The translations under genes were made by a program, and so were the position numbers. DNA of 64,000 nucleotides from the NCBI GenBank assembly GCA_033239005.1, contig BSQZ01000005.1, positions 4,877,001-4,941,000 of the forward strand, read 5' to 3'. The stretch's first letter is position 1. The number at the start of each line of letters is the position of its first letter. This document shows, in pieces, positions 11,801 through 49,167 of the stretch. The DNA is from Lamellibrachia satsuma (lineage: Eukaryota > Annelida > Polychaeta > Sabellida > Siboglinidae). The notes under the pieces were generated by a model. That model was given only the letters and a program-made list of their open reading frames with translations, was not told where the DNA came from and searched no databases.

Positions 11801-14800
11801 AACTGAATGCATGAGCAATGCACAAAAAACGTATCATTAAACAATCTGACAGGTGGCATTACATGGCTTTACTGATCACAAAAATGCTGTTTTATCTTGT
11901 TGACATACTAACAGATGGGCACTATTTAATATGATTTGTAATGTAAGTGCGTGCACACGTGATGTGTGGATCTGAGTGTTAATGCTTGTGTGTGTGTTTG
12001 TGATGTGTATGTGCACGAGTGTGTTTGTGCGTGCATGTGTGTTTGTGCCCGTGCGCACTCATGAACACAAGCTGAACTGCATAAATTTTACACATTTTCT
12101 TGGTATTTTTGTGGATGTTTAGGATTATGCATGCTCATAATATGTACAGTGTATAATGTTTTTAAAATTACCTAAGCTCTTCTTTGCAGTGATATAAGTC
12201 AGAGATGGCTTACCGCTCCCATCATGACAAGCTTCTCAAAGTGGTGTATGTAGACATGAACGAACACACGATACAATCGTGTGAGTATCTTCTTCACAGT
12301 TGGGTAATAATTCTTTGGGAAAGGCACACCTGTTGAAAATAAAACATGTTTCATCAATAATATTAGCTCATTCAGAAAATTTATAGATTTCAATTGAACA
12401 ACACTTATCAGGTGAATTATGTGAAGTGTTTTAAGTTTGAATCCTAAATGATGTATCCAGTTTAATGTTGTCATTACAAATACAGAAAGTGAGAGAATCT
12501 TAGTGAATTGAAATAGTACTGGTATTTTTTTAATTCTTAGGACATAATTTAAAAAACAAATAACCATTTCAGTATGACATACTGCTATACCGACTGTGCG
12601 GTCTGTTGGGCTAATGAAGTTAATTTAATTTAATTAACTTTTCCAGAAAGGCTAAGTTAATTTAATGAATTAACTTCACCAGAAAGGCTAAGTTAATTTA
12701 ATTTAGTTAATTAATTTTACTAAAAGGGGTTAATTTACTTAAATTTAAATTCCCAATTAACTATCAATTAAGTGTTCATTTAACAGTTGATATTACTGGA
12801 TAGTTCACATCCAGGTTATCCAGGTATTTCCAGAAGGCATGCAGTCACTATTCCAGCCAGTAGTCTGAGAGAGATCAAGTTCAGATACGTGTGAATGGGA
12901 GGGAGAACAACATAGAGCACAAATGCACTGTACCAACTGGGGTGGGCTGGTCATTCAGGCATCTGTGAATGGGGGGAGGCCTAAACAATAGAATGTCCTC
13001 TAATATGGTGATAAGTTCATGGCTATTCTTGGCTTCTGTAAATCTATTTAAAGTAAACATTTGGGGCTGGTAACTTACAGCCAAGTGGACCTATGCATCT
13101 ATATTTTTTGGTGTACTGTGAATGGGAGATGTAGAGAAAGGTTATATAGCTTCAGTTTTGGATTTTTTTACACTACCAATTTAAATCAAAAGCATGCCAG
13201 TTCTAGTGATGCTAAAAAATAGTGCACACATATTTAAATGCCAGTGTGTAAAAGGGAAACCTGATTATTTAGCATAAAACACTACATAAATAAAAACTTA
13301 GAGCATACAAAATTATGTATGTAGTTGCCCAGTTGTATTTGGTGGTTGAGGAGGAAACCTCACACCTGAAAATCTTCAGCCACAACTTTTCAACCCGTCC
13401 CTTATATGACATTATCTTTTATTTTCAGACCGTACTCTATATTCTTACCACTTCGTTTTCTCATGTCGATTTAAATGTAATATATTGTATGGTTGAATAG
13501 TCTGTTTTGTTATGTCTTTGGGACTAATAAATATTTCCTGTTCCTGTCCTGTTCCTACCAACACAATTTAATTGTTATTTATTAATAGAATTAAAATTAC
13601 TTGTTTTTTATTTAATTGAACTGAGAGATGTGTGAAGTTAATTTAATTTAATAATTTCTGGGTTATCTGTAATGACATTTATTCACTTTTCAAGTTAATT
13701 GCCATATGCCAGGAATATATAATTGATGTTCCTATTCATAAAATGCATTGTTGTTGCTAAAATCTTGATTTGAAGAGATGCAGTAAATTTTTTGTACAAA
13801 GTCACACACATGAGGGCCACAGTACTGACATGGTTACAAACCTTGTTTGTTTATAAAGTCTTGCTCTAGTTCTCCCAAATGGCATACAGAAATGTTGCAC
13901 CATCACGAGATACCTACCAACAGTGAGAGGAAAGAGCTCCTCATTGTTGATCTGGGCTTCCACCCATTCCATCAACAAGCCAATGTACTGAGGAGCTGGC
14001 AGCTTGGTTGGCTTCTTGTAATTGATGCCATCGCACCAGTGGTATTCGTACCTAGACATACAAGCCAGCAGAATACAATGCATGGACATTGGACTTTTTC
14101 CACAGAAAATGAGGGCTGATAAGTTCATAGAATTGTTTTCTTAAAAACAACCAAGTCAGTTGTTTGGATACAATTCAGACAACAAGTATCGTGAAAAGAT
14201 GTGTCATGCAGATGATAGTGGATATTACCTTTTTCAGTGTTAAAAATATATATAATGCCTTTAAATAATGCCAACCAGAATCATACTGTAATATTACGTA
14301 TATCTCCCATGCAAAGTTCTCACAAATGACAAGAATAATTACAAGGTAAACAAGAAATAAAAAAATTTTCTGTACAACATAATATTATGCAATTTAAGTT
14401 CTGAAGAAAAGTAATGGTGAATTGAAAAAAGAACTTACTTTGGTCCCCCAGACATCGTTGGACAGGTGCGTTCTGTGCAGAACTCGCTCACTATGCCGTA
14501 GATAACATTGATTCGGTTGAAGAAATCCACCACTGATACAAATAATCACAGAGAAATTACCAGGAAGTGATCAGAAACAAGATATGTTCTGCATTCCAAA
14601 ATTCTGCATCTCAACCACTTGCCATATCTTTACATATGCACACACGCACCCAAAGCACCCCGGTTACCATAGTTAATTGAATGTCTTATTTAAAGTACAC
14701 TGCCTTAATTGCAAGCATATTATTTAGTTTGTTAGGTAACAACAAGATTCCTTAAATGAAAGTAGGTTTTTAACAATCACACCTTTTGCTAGTCTTTATG

Positions 14801-17749
14801 GTGAATTCTTCTATGGAGCGTTGTAAATGGCAATGACCTTTGTAAACTTCAATTGTAATTATGAAAATAATCAGTGAATATGATTAATACATTACCAATT
14901 ATAATTTAAGTCGGATAATGTTGCATAACAAATCATGATTACAAATGCAATTACTTGAAAATATGTAACCAATTATAATACAAAATACAGGTGAGTACTC
15001 CCATGTCTGAATAGGTATTAGGTGAGACCAAAAATATGTAGATTGTAGAACTAAAAATATTCAGTCAATCAAATGAAAAAATTCAACACTGCCAGTCATG
15101 TGCATTACCAGCTGGTGCAGCAAGTAGCACAGGCTGCACAATTTTAGTCTATATATTAATATGAAACAATTACTACAAACCATGCACTGCCAACCAGTCA
15201 TTGAGATCTTCATTTGGTGGTAGTCGAACCACCTGCTTCAAGTCAATACCAGAATGCAAAGATGCATTGGCTTTCTTGTGGAGGTCGTAACGCAATGTAC
15301 CTTCTGGAAATCCATTTTTCTTCCTCTGTCGAAATGTCTACAGCAAGAAACGTTGATGATGGTCATAAGGCATACCAAAATAATATTTCTTTTTTGGTTA
15401 CATGCTGACAAATTTTATTTTCTAGGGAGAATATATTTTAGGATACTCCAATAGGTAGGCATTTGAGTATTTTATTAGTTAAATTTCTTTTTGAGAGTGC
15501 CTTGGCTCATTGCCACACCAATATGATCATACACAGTATAATCATGCACATCATTATACTTGGAATATTGTCATGATTGTAGTGTTCCAATACGCATCAC
15601 ATTATACACACACATCAGTACATTAATTAATTTCAGCTACGATTTCTTGATTTTCTTCCTGTTCAGGTACTAGTGAATGGCCATGCCTCACGACTATGCA
15701 AAACAATACCACTGATAAGATTCAAAGCATTGGATATATTACACGAGTGCAAAAATATGCGAAGGTTTCATCCACAATTTCTTCAGCCCAATAAATGATA
15801 AAAATTTCCGGAATTTTTACAGCTAGAGATTTGGTTGGAAAGCAAAGATTTTAATGTTTTTCCTTGTGCTTGAATTCACACGTGGTCGCAAATAAATGAT
15901 GCATTTTACTTGTCATGTTATAAGAATTTGTAGGGTTGGCTATATTTAACAGTCAGTTGGTAACTTGAAAAACCAATATTAGTCTCAGGGGTGAGATTTA
16001 GCGGTCGCCCGGTCGCCAATGGCGCCCAAAAATGGCTTTGGGCGACTTCAATTTTTGACTACGGTGGCCCGCATGGCGACTCAAAATATTTACGGTGCTG
16101 CAATATTTCAGATGCAACAAAAATAAAAGAAATGTTAATAAACATCTCAGAAGTATTGTCCTGGCTATATTGCATTTATGTTAACCACAAATTGTGTGTT
16201 TGTGACACGTTTGACATTGCAAGAAATAAATGTTGCCAAACCGCAGCCGAAGCAAGGGAGCATTCATTGTATTTTTAATCAACCACATCGATGTTCGCCA
16301 TGTAACTGAACGGTCATTCTACACTGAAATAATAACCGGTCATGTTAATAGTTTTGGCGCCGGGTGGCGTTACTTTTATATAATATCCACACGGTGCGCG
16401 GAGCGCTTCTGGTGAATTAATTGGGAACCTGGTTAAATTTTCTCTAGGGACTAGGCTGGACAGTTTACAGGACCTGCTGATTTTTCACAGGACTTGTTTT
16501 TACTTCCATATATTACTAAAAAGGTTTCATGCGCACCAAGTGGATATATATATATATATATATATATAAAATCAGCAGGTCCTGTAAACTGTTCAGCCTA
16601 GAGGAAATTTATCCAGGTTCTCAATTAATTCACCAGAAGCGCTCCGCGCACTGTGTGGATATTATATAAAACTACCAATATATTATATAAAAGCACCAAG
16701 TGGATATATATATCCACTCGGTGCATGGTGCGTTCACAGGATGTGATGTCCTGCAATGCTTGGAGACAGGACCTGATGTCATGTGATGCGTAGACTGTTG
16801 CCTTGTTGATGTACCATGTTATGAAAACAAAACATTAGCAAGTGGGCTGCATAAGAAGCTGTCGGGCTACTTCACTTTGCAAGGTTGGTAGTCCGACTAG
16901 CTACATTCCATGAGTTGCTAAATCTCACCCCTGTAATCTGGTACACCTAAGCTAAAGTATTAATTTATTTGACTATGTATCTAGATTCTTTGGTTCTTTT
17001 CTAGTAAAATCATAATTGAACTTGGCGACTTTATGCAAATAGTTTGCTAAATTAAAGCGTGTGCATGCGCTCACACGAGTATGCATGCATGACTGAACGC
17101 GCCCACACACACAAGTATGCATGCATGACTGAGCGCGCGCACGCGCACGCACACACACAATGTTATTTGTCATATAATTTTATATTTTGGAATAAAACAC
17201 TGCATCACTGCTATTTTTTTAATATTAATTTCGTTGCATCTTTTAACATTTATTACATAAACCTTTAACGAAGACCAACCTTTAAAGTTCTGGGTTGCGG
17301 TTGTTCTCTTTGGCAATGGAATATGCTGTTGCTGGCTGGACTGATGTAATTATAACTCTGCACAAATTAAATGTGTGTGTGTGTGTGTGTGTGTGTGCAC
17401 ACAAACAAACATTTCATTTGTGCAGAGATATAATTACATCAGTCCAGCTAGCGACAGCACATTCCATTGCCAAAGAGTGTTTTATTCCAAAATATAAAAT
17501 TATATGACAAATAATATTGTCATTGGCAATAAGTAGATGGAAGGAGGTAATCATTTACTTACCAAAATAGTTATCAAATGGTGGGTGTATAAAATAACGA
17601 AAACGCAAATGCCGATTGAAATGGCATTAAAAAATAAATTTACTGAACCTCACCATTTACATATTATGTCTATATATAAATTCTCATGTAAACAACTACA
17701 CTTAACATACCTTGTCCCTTTGAAAGAACGACACAAAGTTGCTAGCCAT
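8873..17749 (-). CDS. MOB3: MOB kinase activator 3 (MOB3 family), 7 exons
   Basis: Exons on the minus strand are 17711-17749, 15181-15337, 14439-14532, 13918-14051, 12214-12329, 9146-9232 and 8873-8902. They join in phase to 218 residues; human MOB3 proteins are about 217. MOB proteins are small zinc-binding adaptors that bind and regulate MST/NDR-type kinases in Hippo-related signalling. The sequence shows the C-x4-C half of the zinc site (Cys84, Cys89 in FCTERTCP) and the H-x4-H half (His166, His171 in VHVYIHHF). MOB3-type signatures are [29 protein letters not shown] and KELEPL followed by KQLTAKLCR, which matches the family's KEMTARMC tail. The start is the first exon [13 protein letters not shown], joined by a GTATGT donor. 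All introns are GT-AG. Which vertebrate paralogue (A, B or C) it equals is not meaningful for an invertebrate single copy. Confidence 0.95.
9340..11640 (+). mobile_element. Decayed Jockey/CR1-type LINE in MOB3 intron 5
   Basis: Plus-strand reading frames, broken by stops and frameshifts, contain the endonuclease-RT linker (about 9350-9600), the RT N-terminal block ([18 protein letters not shown], about 9975-10180), [12 protein letters not shown], an [10 protein letters not shown] block in another frame near 10350, and the catalytic area [19 protein letters not shown]. The usual F/YADD catalytic box reads FTDD (near 10600). The C-terminal tail [12 protein letters not shown] is near 11320. The 3' end near 11640 runs into an A-rich stretch. 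It is antisense to MOB3 and inactive. Confidence 0.85.
11945..12060. repeat. Degenerate GT/GTGC-rich simple repeat
   Basis: Interrupted TGTG and GTGCGTGC words without a fixed unit, within MOB3 intron 5 between the LINE and exon 5. Non-coding. Confidence 0.7.
12613..12735. repeat. Three-copy minisatellite, about 40 bp unit, TTAATTTAA-rich
   Basis: The phrase CCAGAAAGGCTAAGTTAATT recurs with TTAATTTAATTAACTT between copies, giving self-complementary A/T palindromes. It lies in MOB3 intron 4. Confidence 0.75.
13326..13560 (+). mobile_element. LINE 3' end with TTCCTG-type tail (plus copy)
   Basis: The segment ends in GGGACTAATAAATATTTCC followed by TGTTCCTGTCCTGTTCC. An inverted copy lies at 49460-49622 with the same CATTATCTTTTATTTTCAGA and ATGTAATATATTGTATGGTT blocks. 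Two copies sharing a 3' boundary with a short-unit tail is the usual signature of a 5'-truncated non-LTR element. The clade is not determined. It lies in MOB3 intron 4. Confidence 0.65.
15986..16933. mobile_element. hAT-like non-autonomous element (about 0.95 kb)
   Basis: Perfect 17 bp terminal inverted repeats CAGGGGTGAGATTTAGC lie at 15986-16002 and (reverse-complemented) 16917-16933. A CAGGGG start is typical of hAT-superfamily termini. The expected 8 bp target duplication is not clear (ATTAGTCT against TAATCTGG), so it is either mutated or the element is older. No transposase is present. The interior contains a large hairpin (16374-16671). The element sits in MOB3 intron 1. Confidence 0.7.
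16374..16671. repeat. Long hairpin, about 105 bp arms
   Basis: The left arm, 16374-about 16485, includes GCGGAGCGCTTCTGGTGAAT and CAGTTTACAGGACCTGCTGA. It recurs in reverse complement at about 16568-16671, with a loop of about 80 bases containing (TA)n. Arm identity is high apart from small indels. It is nested inside the hAT-like element. Confidence 0.85.
17040..17160. repeat. Two-copy GTATGCATGCATGACTGA repeat with (CA)n and (CGCA)n
   Basis: The phrase AGTATGCATGCATGACTGA occurs twice, each followed by a CGCGCxCACAC stretch, immediately left of the fold-back element at 17158. Confidence 0.7.
17158..17515. mobile_element. Fold-back element with (GT)n loop
   Basis: The right arm (about 17413-17515) is the reverse complement of 17158-17202 plus 17308-17372. 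The match covers TATTTGTCATATAATTTTAT, TTTGGAATAAAACACT, CTTTGGCAATGGAAT and TGGACTGATGTAATTATA. The loop is GTGTGTGT followed by CACACA. The left arm is interrupted by about 105 bases (17203-17307) absent from the right arm. This is a MITE-like inverted repeat without coding capacity, about 190 bases from MOB3 exon 1. Confidence 0.8.
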
Positions 17750-18355
17750 GTTGATTAAAACACAGGTATAAAGTTCAGCAGTAGTAGCGTCCGGGTACAC
17801 TGGAATCAGCCGGTGTCGGTGACTACTTGCTGTCCACGATCAGCGGCGATTGATCATGATTCTGCCTATCTCTTTCCGTAGAATTGTGACACTGATAAGT
17901 ATGTATCAGAGCATTACAAGTTATGTATACGTTACGTGAATGTCTTCATGTGTGTAGCAAAAATATCAACAATTTAACAATTCCATTTCAAAAAAGATCT
18001 CGCCAATTTACTTCTGAATGGGTACTTCCTGTAAACACTTTAACGTGTAGCGTATGCAATAGTTTCCCCAACAATGTTTCTGTCAAACGCTTTGGATGTA
18101 AAAAAATGCCGTGTCAAAGCGCGTCCTCTGTGGGAGGGGGGTTGTGGGTTCCTTTTCAAGAAAAATTTGCTTAACTGTAAACTTTTCGAAAATCATCCCA
18201 TAAATCCCGGCTGATTGCGTACGCTCGAACCCCCTTTTCAAAACCCTGAAGACGGGCTTGATATATAATTTCTACAAAATTAATTGTGCGTAATTCATGC
18301 ATATATGTATGTATGCATGTAGGTAGGTAGGTACGTACGTATGTATACACATATA

Positions 18356-18540
18356 TTTGATAGTGTATCATCATAATAAATGTATAATACCCCTGGTCTG
18401 GTTCAGTTCAACAAAGATTTCCTAGATACTCTAATAGATGTTAGTTATCTGCAACTGCAGTATAAATTCAACTGATAAAAACATGTTGCCTTGTGGCTTT
18501 TCATAGTTGATGCCTGTTGACAGTATAATTACAACCTTAG
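18356..18540. repeat. Dispersed repeat R1, copy 1
   Basis: The segment shares long identical stretches (GGTCTGGTTCAGTTCAACAA, AAACATGTTGCCTTGTGGCT) with 23596-23765 in RUNDC1 intron 1. Confidence 0.85.
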
Positions 18541-18688
18541 GTGTCAGAAACACTAATGCAAAAGCACTCCCAATTATTTGTTCTTAAAGCCTAAACTGCC
18601 CCCATCCTTCTGTGCCCATCTATGTATTTACCCCTTTCAAACATTGTACATTCTCAACTGCTCAATGCTTTGAATAAACATTCCAAAT

Positions 18689-18689
<1 letters not shown>

Positions 18690-18765
<76 letters not shown>
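18690..18765. repeat. (CA)n(TA)n microsatellite
   Basis: ACACACAC is followed by an uninterrupted run of about 30 TA units. Confidence 0.95.
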
Positions 18766-18769
<4 letters not shown>

Positions 18770-18821
18770 ATTTTTAAACTGATTTATATTTTTAGAAGAA
18801 AAAATGTTTCATTGATTTAAT

Positions 18822-18935
18822 CTTGAAGTCATATAATGTATGAATAGTTCACTGCCAAATAACGAAAATGGGAAATGCTTTGGTTTAATGTGAATCTGGC
18901 TTTGTGAATCGGGAGATGATAACATACTGCTTGCG
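18822..18935. repeat. Dispersed repeat R2, copy 1
   Basis: Matches 22073-22166, including GTTTACTGCCAAATAA-like and TGGTTTAATGTGAATC blocks. Here it carries an extra CTGGCTTTGTGAATC. Confidence 0.8.
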
Positions 18936-18956
18936 CCCGCCCGCCCGCCCGCCCGT
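18934..18956. repeat. (GCCC)n tract
   Basis: Five to six CGCC tetranucleotides form a small GC-rich block in the divergent intergenic region. Confidence 0.9.
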
Positions 18957-20136
18957 TTGCTTACTGCAGCAACGTATCCAAAAGAAGAGTGCTTGACTGT
19001 ATTTACTATCCTAAACATTTCATTCACACACGCATCTACCAACGTAAAATGTTTTCAAAAAGCCCGTATGTCGGTGTTTATAATCGAAGCAGGTCTTGTG
19101 TAGCATTATCTGGGCTTTCAACGTTAAATGGCGAAGATGGTGAGAACTGTGATATAGACACGAGTACCGGATATAACAGCATATTGTAATAGGTATGTAT
19201 CACCGCACAACAGTGCGAGATTGCTTGCTTAACATGAAATCTATGTTCGCGTGTGACCGAGTAGTGCCTAGTGCCGTGCCCAGCTGCAAGCGCCTTTTCG
19301 GCGTTTGACGTGTGTAGTGGACGCGTGGGCGTTTGCTGCGGCTGAGGCCTGAAGTGAATGCGTAGGCTGTAGTATAATTACGATGCAGTCTTGCTGTTAG
19401 GATATTGATTATCTAATTGCAATTTCTCCGTATAGTTTGTCTGTTTTGTTGCAAATGTATTATGAATTCATGTTAAAAATCTAGCTGAGGCTGAGCTAGC
19501 TAAGGCTAGGCCAGGGCCGGGGTACATACAGCTAGACTCGAAATTCGAATCTAGAGACGTAGTCGTAGGGACTAGGGTAGGGGTATGCTCTGCCTATAGC
19601 CAAAGGCTAGGGGCTAAGCACACATTGTCTATCAGTATGTTTCTGTAAAATGTAGATATTTTACTTGTCAACTATTCTAGTGATTGAATGAAGACTCTTA
19701 GACTTAGAGTACCACCAAGACCCATGTACTTACATATTCCTCTGTGAGTCTAAGACTAAGGTTTAAGAACACACTTTTGGTAGATTTTTTCATTTCTTTC
19801 CACGAGGTTCTAAATTTCACTATTTCATCTTCGATTAACCACCTCCAGTTATTTTCTATTTAATTTTTGAAAGAAACTATACCGACTAAACCACCATGCA
19901 CTCTAACATAATCAAAATATAACACATTTTGTCTGACATCATATACATATCAGAAAATGCCTGTAAAGTGTGAAAAATAATGGAAAAAAATAGTAAAAAC
20001 TTCAACTAGTTAAATCTCCACAACTAGGCAGGATGTGTTTTTGCAATTATTCTAATTATAATTGGTTGTAGACATGCCGTTCGTTAAAATGATATTGTTT
20101 AGTCTTAGTGTTGCTGTTAATGTGTTTGCAAAAAGG

Positions 20137-45625
<25,489 letters not shown>

Positions 45626-46162
45626 GGTTGCCGCAGGCATGATCCAAGACAGCAGCTGTTATTGCGGCCAACAGCAGAAACCATCCTGTGAATTACTAAT
45701 AATGAAAATAACATTATTTTTAGCTATTTACTGTCGTCGTTCAGAGTTTTGTGTATAATAGTAACTATTTGTCATACATGTATTCAGCCTGTTTATGGCT
45801 TTACAATCCTTTTTGGAGTTTATGGATACAAGACAACTGATATACATGTGGTAGCTGCATTGACAGGTGATAGATACGGATGATAGACAGGAGGTTAATT
45901 TTACATAATTCCTTTGCCAAATCCATTCCATGTAGGTGAACATGTCAGACAGCATGTCTTATAATTGTACATATTCTTCCCTTGTGGTGGATTCTGGAGC
46001 ATGTTCTGGAAGTGGAATCTCATGAGATGACTTGCATGGTTTGTAAGCATGTTGGAATCTCATTAGTAGGTACTGTACTTGCAGTTGTTATGATATTTAG
46101 GGAGTCAGAATGTTCTATGTCTTAATGAAGTATTATGATGTATGAAAACGTGTAACTACAGA

Positions 46163-46205
46163 TGTGTGCGTGCGTGCGTGCATGTGTGCGTGCATGCGTG
46201 CGTAC
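46163..46205. repeat. (GTGC)n/(GTGT)n simple repeat
   Basis: An interrupted tract of GTGCGTGCGTGC and GCATGCGTGCGT words, downstream of RUNDC1. Confidence 0.85.
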
Positions 46206-46329
46206 ATAATATTGTCCAGTGTCTGTGTGCTCCTGATACATGTATATATACACATGGAAGCACGGCAGACTTAGAGGTTCTAGTAACACAGACAAAGATT
46301 ACAAGACGGTGATGATTTTAATAGACTGT

Positions 46330-46335
46330 AATAAA
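46330..46335 (+). terminator. Putative poly(A) signal of RUNDC1
   Basis: The first clear AATAAA downstream of the RUNDC1 stop codon, about 0.7 kb away. No transcript evidence is available. Confidence 0.35.
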
Positions 46336-47060
46336 TTACTCTTAGAAACCTACAGCTGTACTAGAGATGAAGTTTCCATTGAAAGTTAAGTTTCATTTAT
46401 ACAAAATGCTGCTAGTGCATATTTATTGTACAGCCAAAAAGAAAGTGAATGATTGCTTTCATTCTTATTATAATCACAATAGCATTACAATTAGAGTTAA
46501 TTTTGATATGTTCAATTGGGGGGTTTTCTTTTGTTGGCGCACATTCCTCTGTTGCCATATGAATGTTTTAAGTGAGACAATGCTTGCATTGTGAGGCACA
46601 GTATTGTGCATGCTTTTAACTCAGGTCTTGATGTTAAAGCCTTGACATTTTGCCAGGTGTTGAGTTTAATACCAGTGGTGATGATAGACCAAAACGCTGG
46701 TAATGGTAGGATATCTTGTTACTGTTACATTTTCTGTTTCAATATAAAACCTGTTTGTTTACTTAGAAAATGTCAAGGCATTTGAATTAGATGATACATT
46801 TGGGGAATATACATTGCATTACAGAGAGCTTGTTGAATTGTATGTTGTCATTTGTTCTCTGGTTATTTGATGTGTTGACATAGTAGGATCTGCCCAGACA
46901 CAACCTGTGAGTAGTATACATAGCATTACTTAATGGATTCTATTGTGATATGTTCACCATATTGTCATGATTGGTGTTGATAATTTTCTCTTCAGAGCGG
47001 GACAACGGTTTAACTTTCATAAGTAGTTGGTGTGCCAATACAAGAACTGAACTTGTTGCG

Positions 47061-47070
47061 CTATAAAAGG
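47061..47070 (+). promoter_or_regulatory. Isolated TATA-box-like motif
   Basis: CTATAAAAGG is a strong consensus TATA box in a locally GC-richer stretch, but no gene or open frame worth calling follows within 1 kb. It could be a retroelement promoter or chance. Confidence 0.25.
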
Positions 47071-48007
47071 CAGCCTATACAGTTCAACGTAGGAGAGTTA
47101 GTTCACAACTAACCAAAGAATAATTCTCACTGTATTAATACAGTAACAGAACTGATATTCAGTCGTATACCTGGTGACATTCTACTGGATGTTGTTGAGT
47201 GTTGTTGTACAAGCTGCTAGTACTACATATGTACTGTACGTATAGGATCCAACAAGAATGTGTACCAGTGATATCAGTAGTTGGTAATTAAGGTTGCTTT
47301 CTAACTTTCTTAGAGGGAAAGAAACAAATTCCAGCACTTACAGTGTTCCATGTTTGATTGGCTGGCATACACCTATCATGTCATGGTGGCGGTGTCGTAT
47401 TAGCAAGGTTACAAACATTTGAAGAAAAGTAAAGCGTAGATGTACTTGAAATTTGAATTGGATGGGTGTAAGCATCGACACAGCTGTGTAGGTTTTGTGT
47501 GACATTTTTTGTGGAAATCGTCATATGCGTAGGATTGTCAGATAACATACCTACATGTGCGTAGGGCGCAACTCCATATTAGTAAAGTTGAGAAACAATT
47601 TTAGTCATTTTATAAGACTCCATCTTTTTGGGCACCTGGTGAAGAGGCAAAGAACCTGCTAGTTGGTGGTTGTGGAGAAAGTGATGGTGTGGTTAGGCAG
47701 TGGTGAATTGTTTGGGTTTTGACTAATTTTGATTACCATGTTAGTAGAAAAAGGATTACACATTTTGTCATTGCCTGCATTTCGTTGCATAATAGAGGTT
47801 TACATTTAGTTAATGTGTATTAGTCATATTTGTCACAAAGTGATAGTTCATTTAGTACTGCATTATTGTTCACCAAGTAGTTTCTGGTGGCAGTGTTGTC
47901 ATGACATTTATCTGGGTACATTTGTGTATTTTAGTGATAATAATTCTAGCGAAATTCGACAAGTCATTACCAAAGATTATAAGATGAACTGTGGTTTGCA
48001 TTTTGCA

Positions 48008-48200
48008 TCCACACATACATGTATACATACACACACATACATGTATACATGCACACATACATACACATACATGTATACATACACACACATACATGTATAC
48101 ATGCACACATACATACACATGTATACATACACACACATGTATACATACACATACATGTATACATACATACATGTATACATACACACATGCATACACAAAT
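48008..48200. repeat. CATACATGTATACACAC-type repeat array
   Basis: Alternating ACATGTATACATACACAC words on a purine-pyrimidine alternating backbone, with self-complementary TGTATACA and ATGTATACAT units. All frames over it are artefacts. Confidence 0.9.
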
Positions 48201-49167
48201 ACGCATATATTATTTATCATATATACCATTGCTTAACAGTTTAAAAGTTACATAACAGGATATTTTAGATTGTTTTGTTTTCGTTTGCGAATCTACGCAT
48301 CAGCATAGCAGTATTTATCATCTATTTGCATTTCCACATATGGTGTTATTATGTTTACATTTATGTTGTTTATATATGCATAAATAAACTTGCAACATTT
48401 GCGAAATTAAAAATGATTTCTTGTAACTGGTAAATTCATGCATTTTTGTGTTGTTATTCCAAGAGTTGACAGTGCTTTTCTTACGTCTTTCAGCATTCTT
48501 TCATTATTCAGTCAGATTTATTCAAGTCCATCTTCAATTCATTTAGCTGCGAATTGAGTTATTGATGTCAAATTTGTTGCACATAAATAGTTTCAGTAAT
48601 CCGCACAGTTGGTTTAATGGGGGGGTACATACTTTTGTGACAATCACCAGCACAATTGACTTTGATCATTAGAAACTGGCAAGTGTGAATAGCCTTATGT
48701 AAAAACTAAATGACACATGCACAGATGCGCTAGCATGTCGTAGTGGATTCTAAATAGGTTAGATTTTTCATAAAATGAGTCCGCAACAAGCGAAAAAAAT
48801 AATTGAGGATCAGGGGAGCTTAATTAAAGTCTTGGCTTTGATCAATTGTCTTTCAAATGGTTCTCGACACTGTCAAAGTGATGATTCCCAAAACATAAAT
48901 ATGAGAGGTAAAAGTAACAGTAGAAACTATACGTAGGAAGCGGCCTTTCACACATTTACAATTTTTGTAATGCAGTGTTTAAATTATGTCTTGTTGAATT
49001 AGTTGGTTTTGGATAGGAAAGCGTAGTCTCTTGCTTACAGAGCATGAGTGATTATGTTTAGGAAATTAAATGTTGACTTTTATTCACATAAACTAGTTGT
49101 CAATACTACTACATTGTTAAAAGTTTTTTCATTTAGATGAATGTGTTATATTAAAAAAAAACACTGA

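Larger units (their letters stand above)
17750..20136. other. Divergent intergenic region MOB3 / RUNDC1
   Basis: This 2.4 kb region separates the two divergent start codons and must hold both promoters. It contains a dispersed repeat (18356-18540), a (CA)(TA) microsatellite, another repeat block (18822-18935), a (GCCC)n tract, and a CpG-richer stretch at about 18930-19370 that is a plausible promoter zone. I see no convincing TATA box at either gene. No small gene was recognised. Confidence 0.5.

Noticed and set aside
15986..16278. 95-residue plus-strand open frame starting within the hAT-like element
   Set aside because: It begins in the element's terminal repeat, lacks any transposase motif and is short; not called as a gene.
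20062..20136. Upstream in-frame ATG for RUNDC1
   Set aside because: The extra 25 residues (hydrophobic, MPFVKMILF...) have no counterpart in the family, and the MADTM start fits the known N-terminus better. Not excluded.
47813..48255. Multiple overlapping frames over the CATACATG array
   Set aside because: Simple-repeat translation, open in several frames on both strands.
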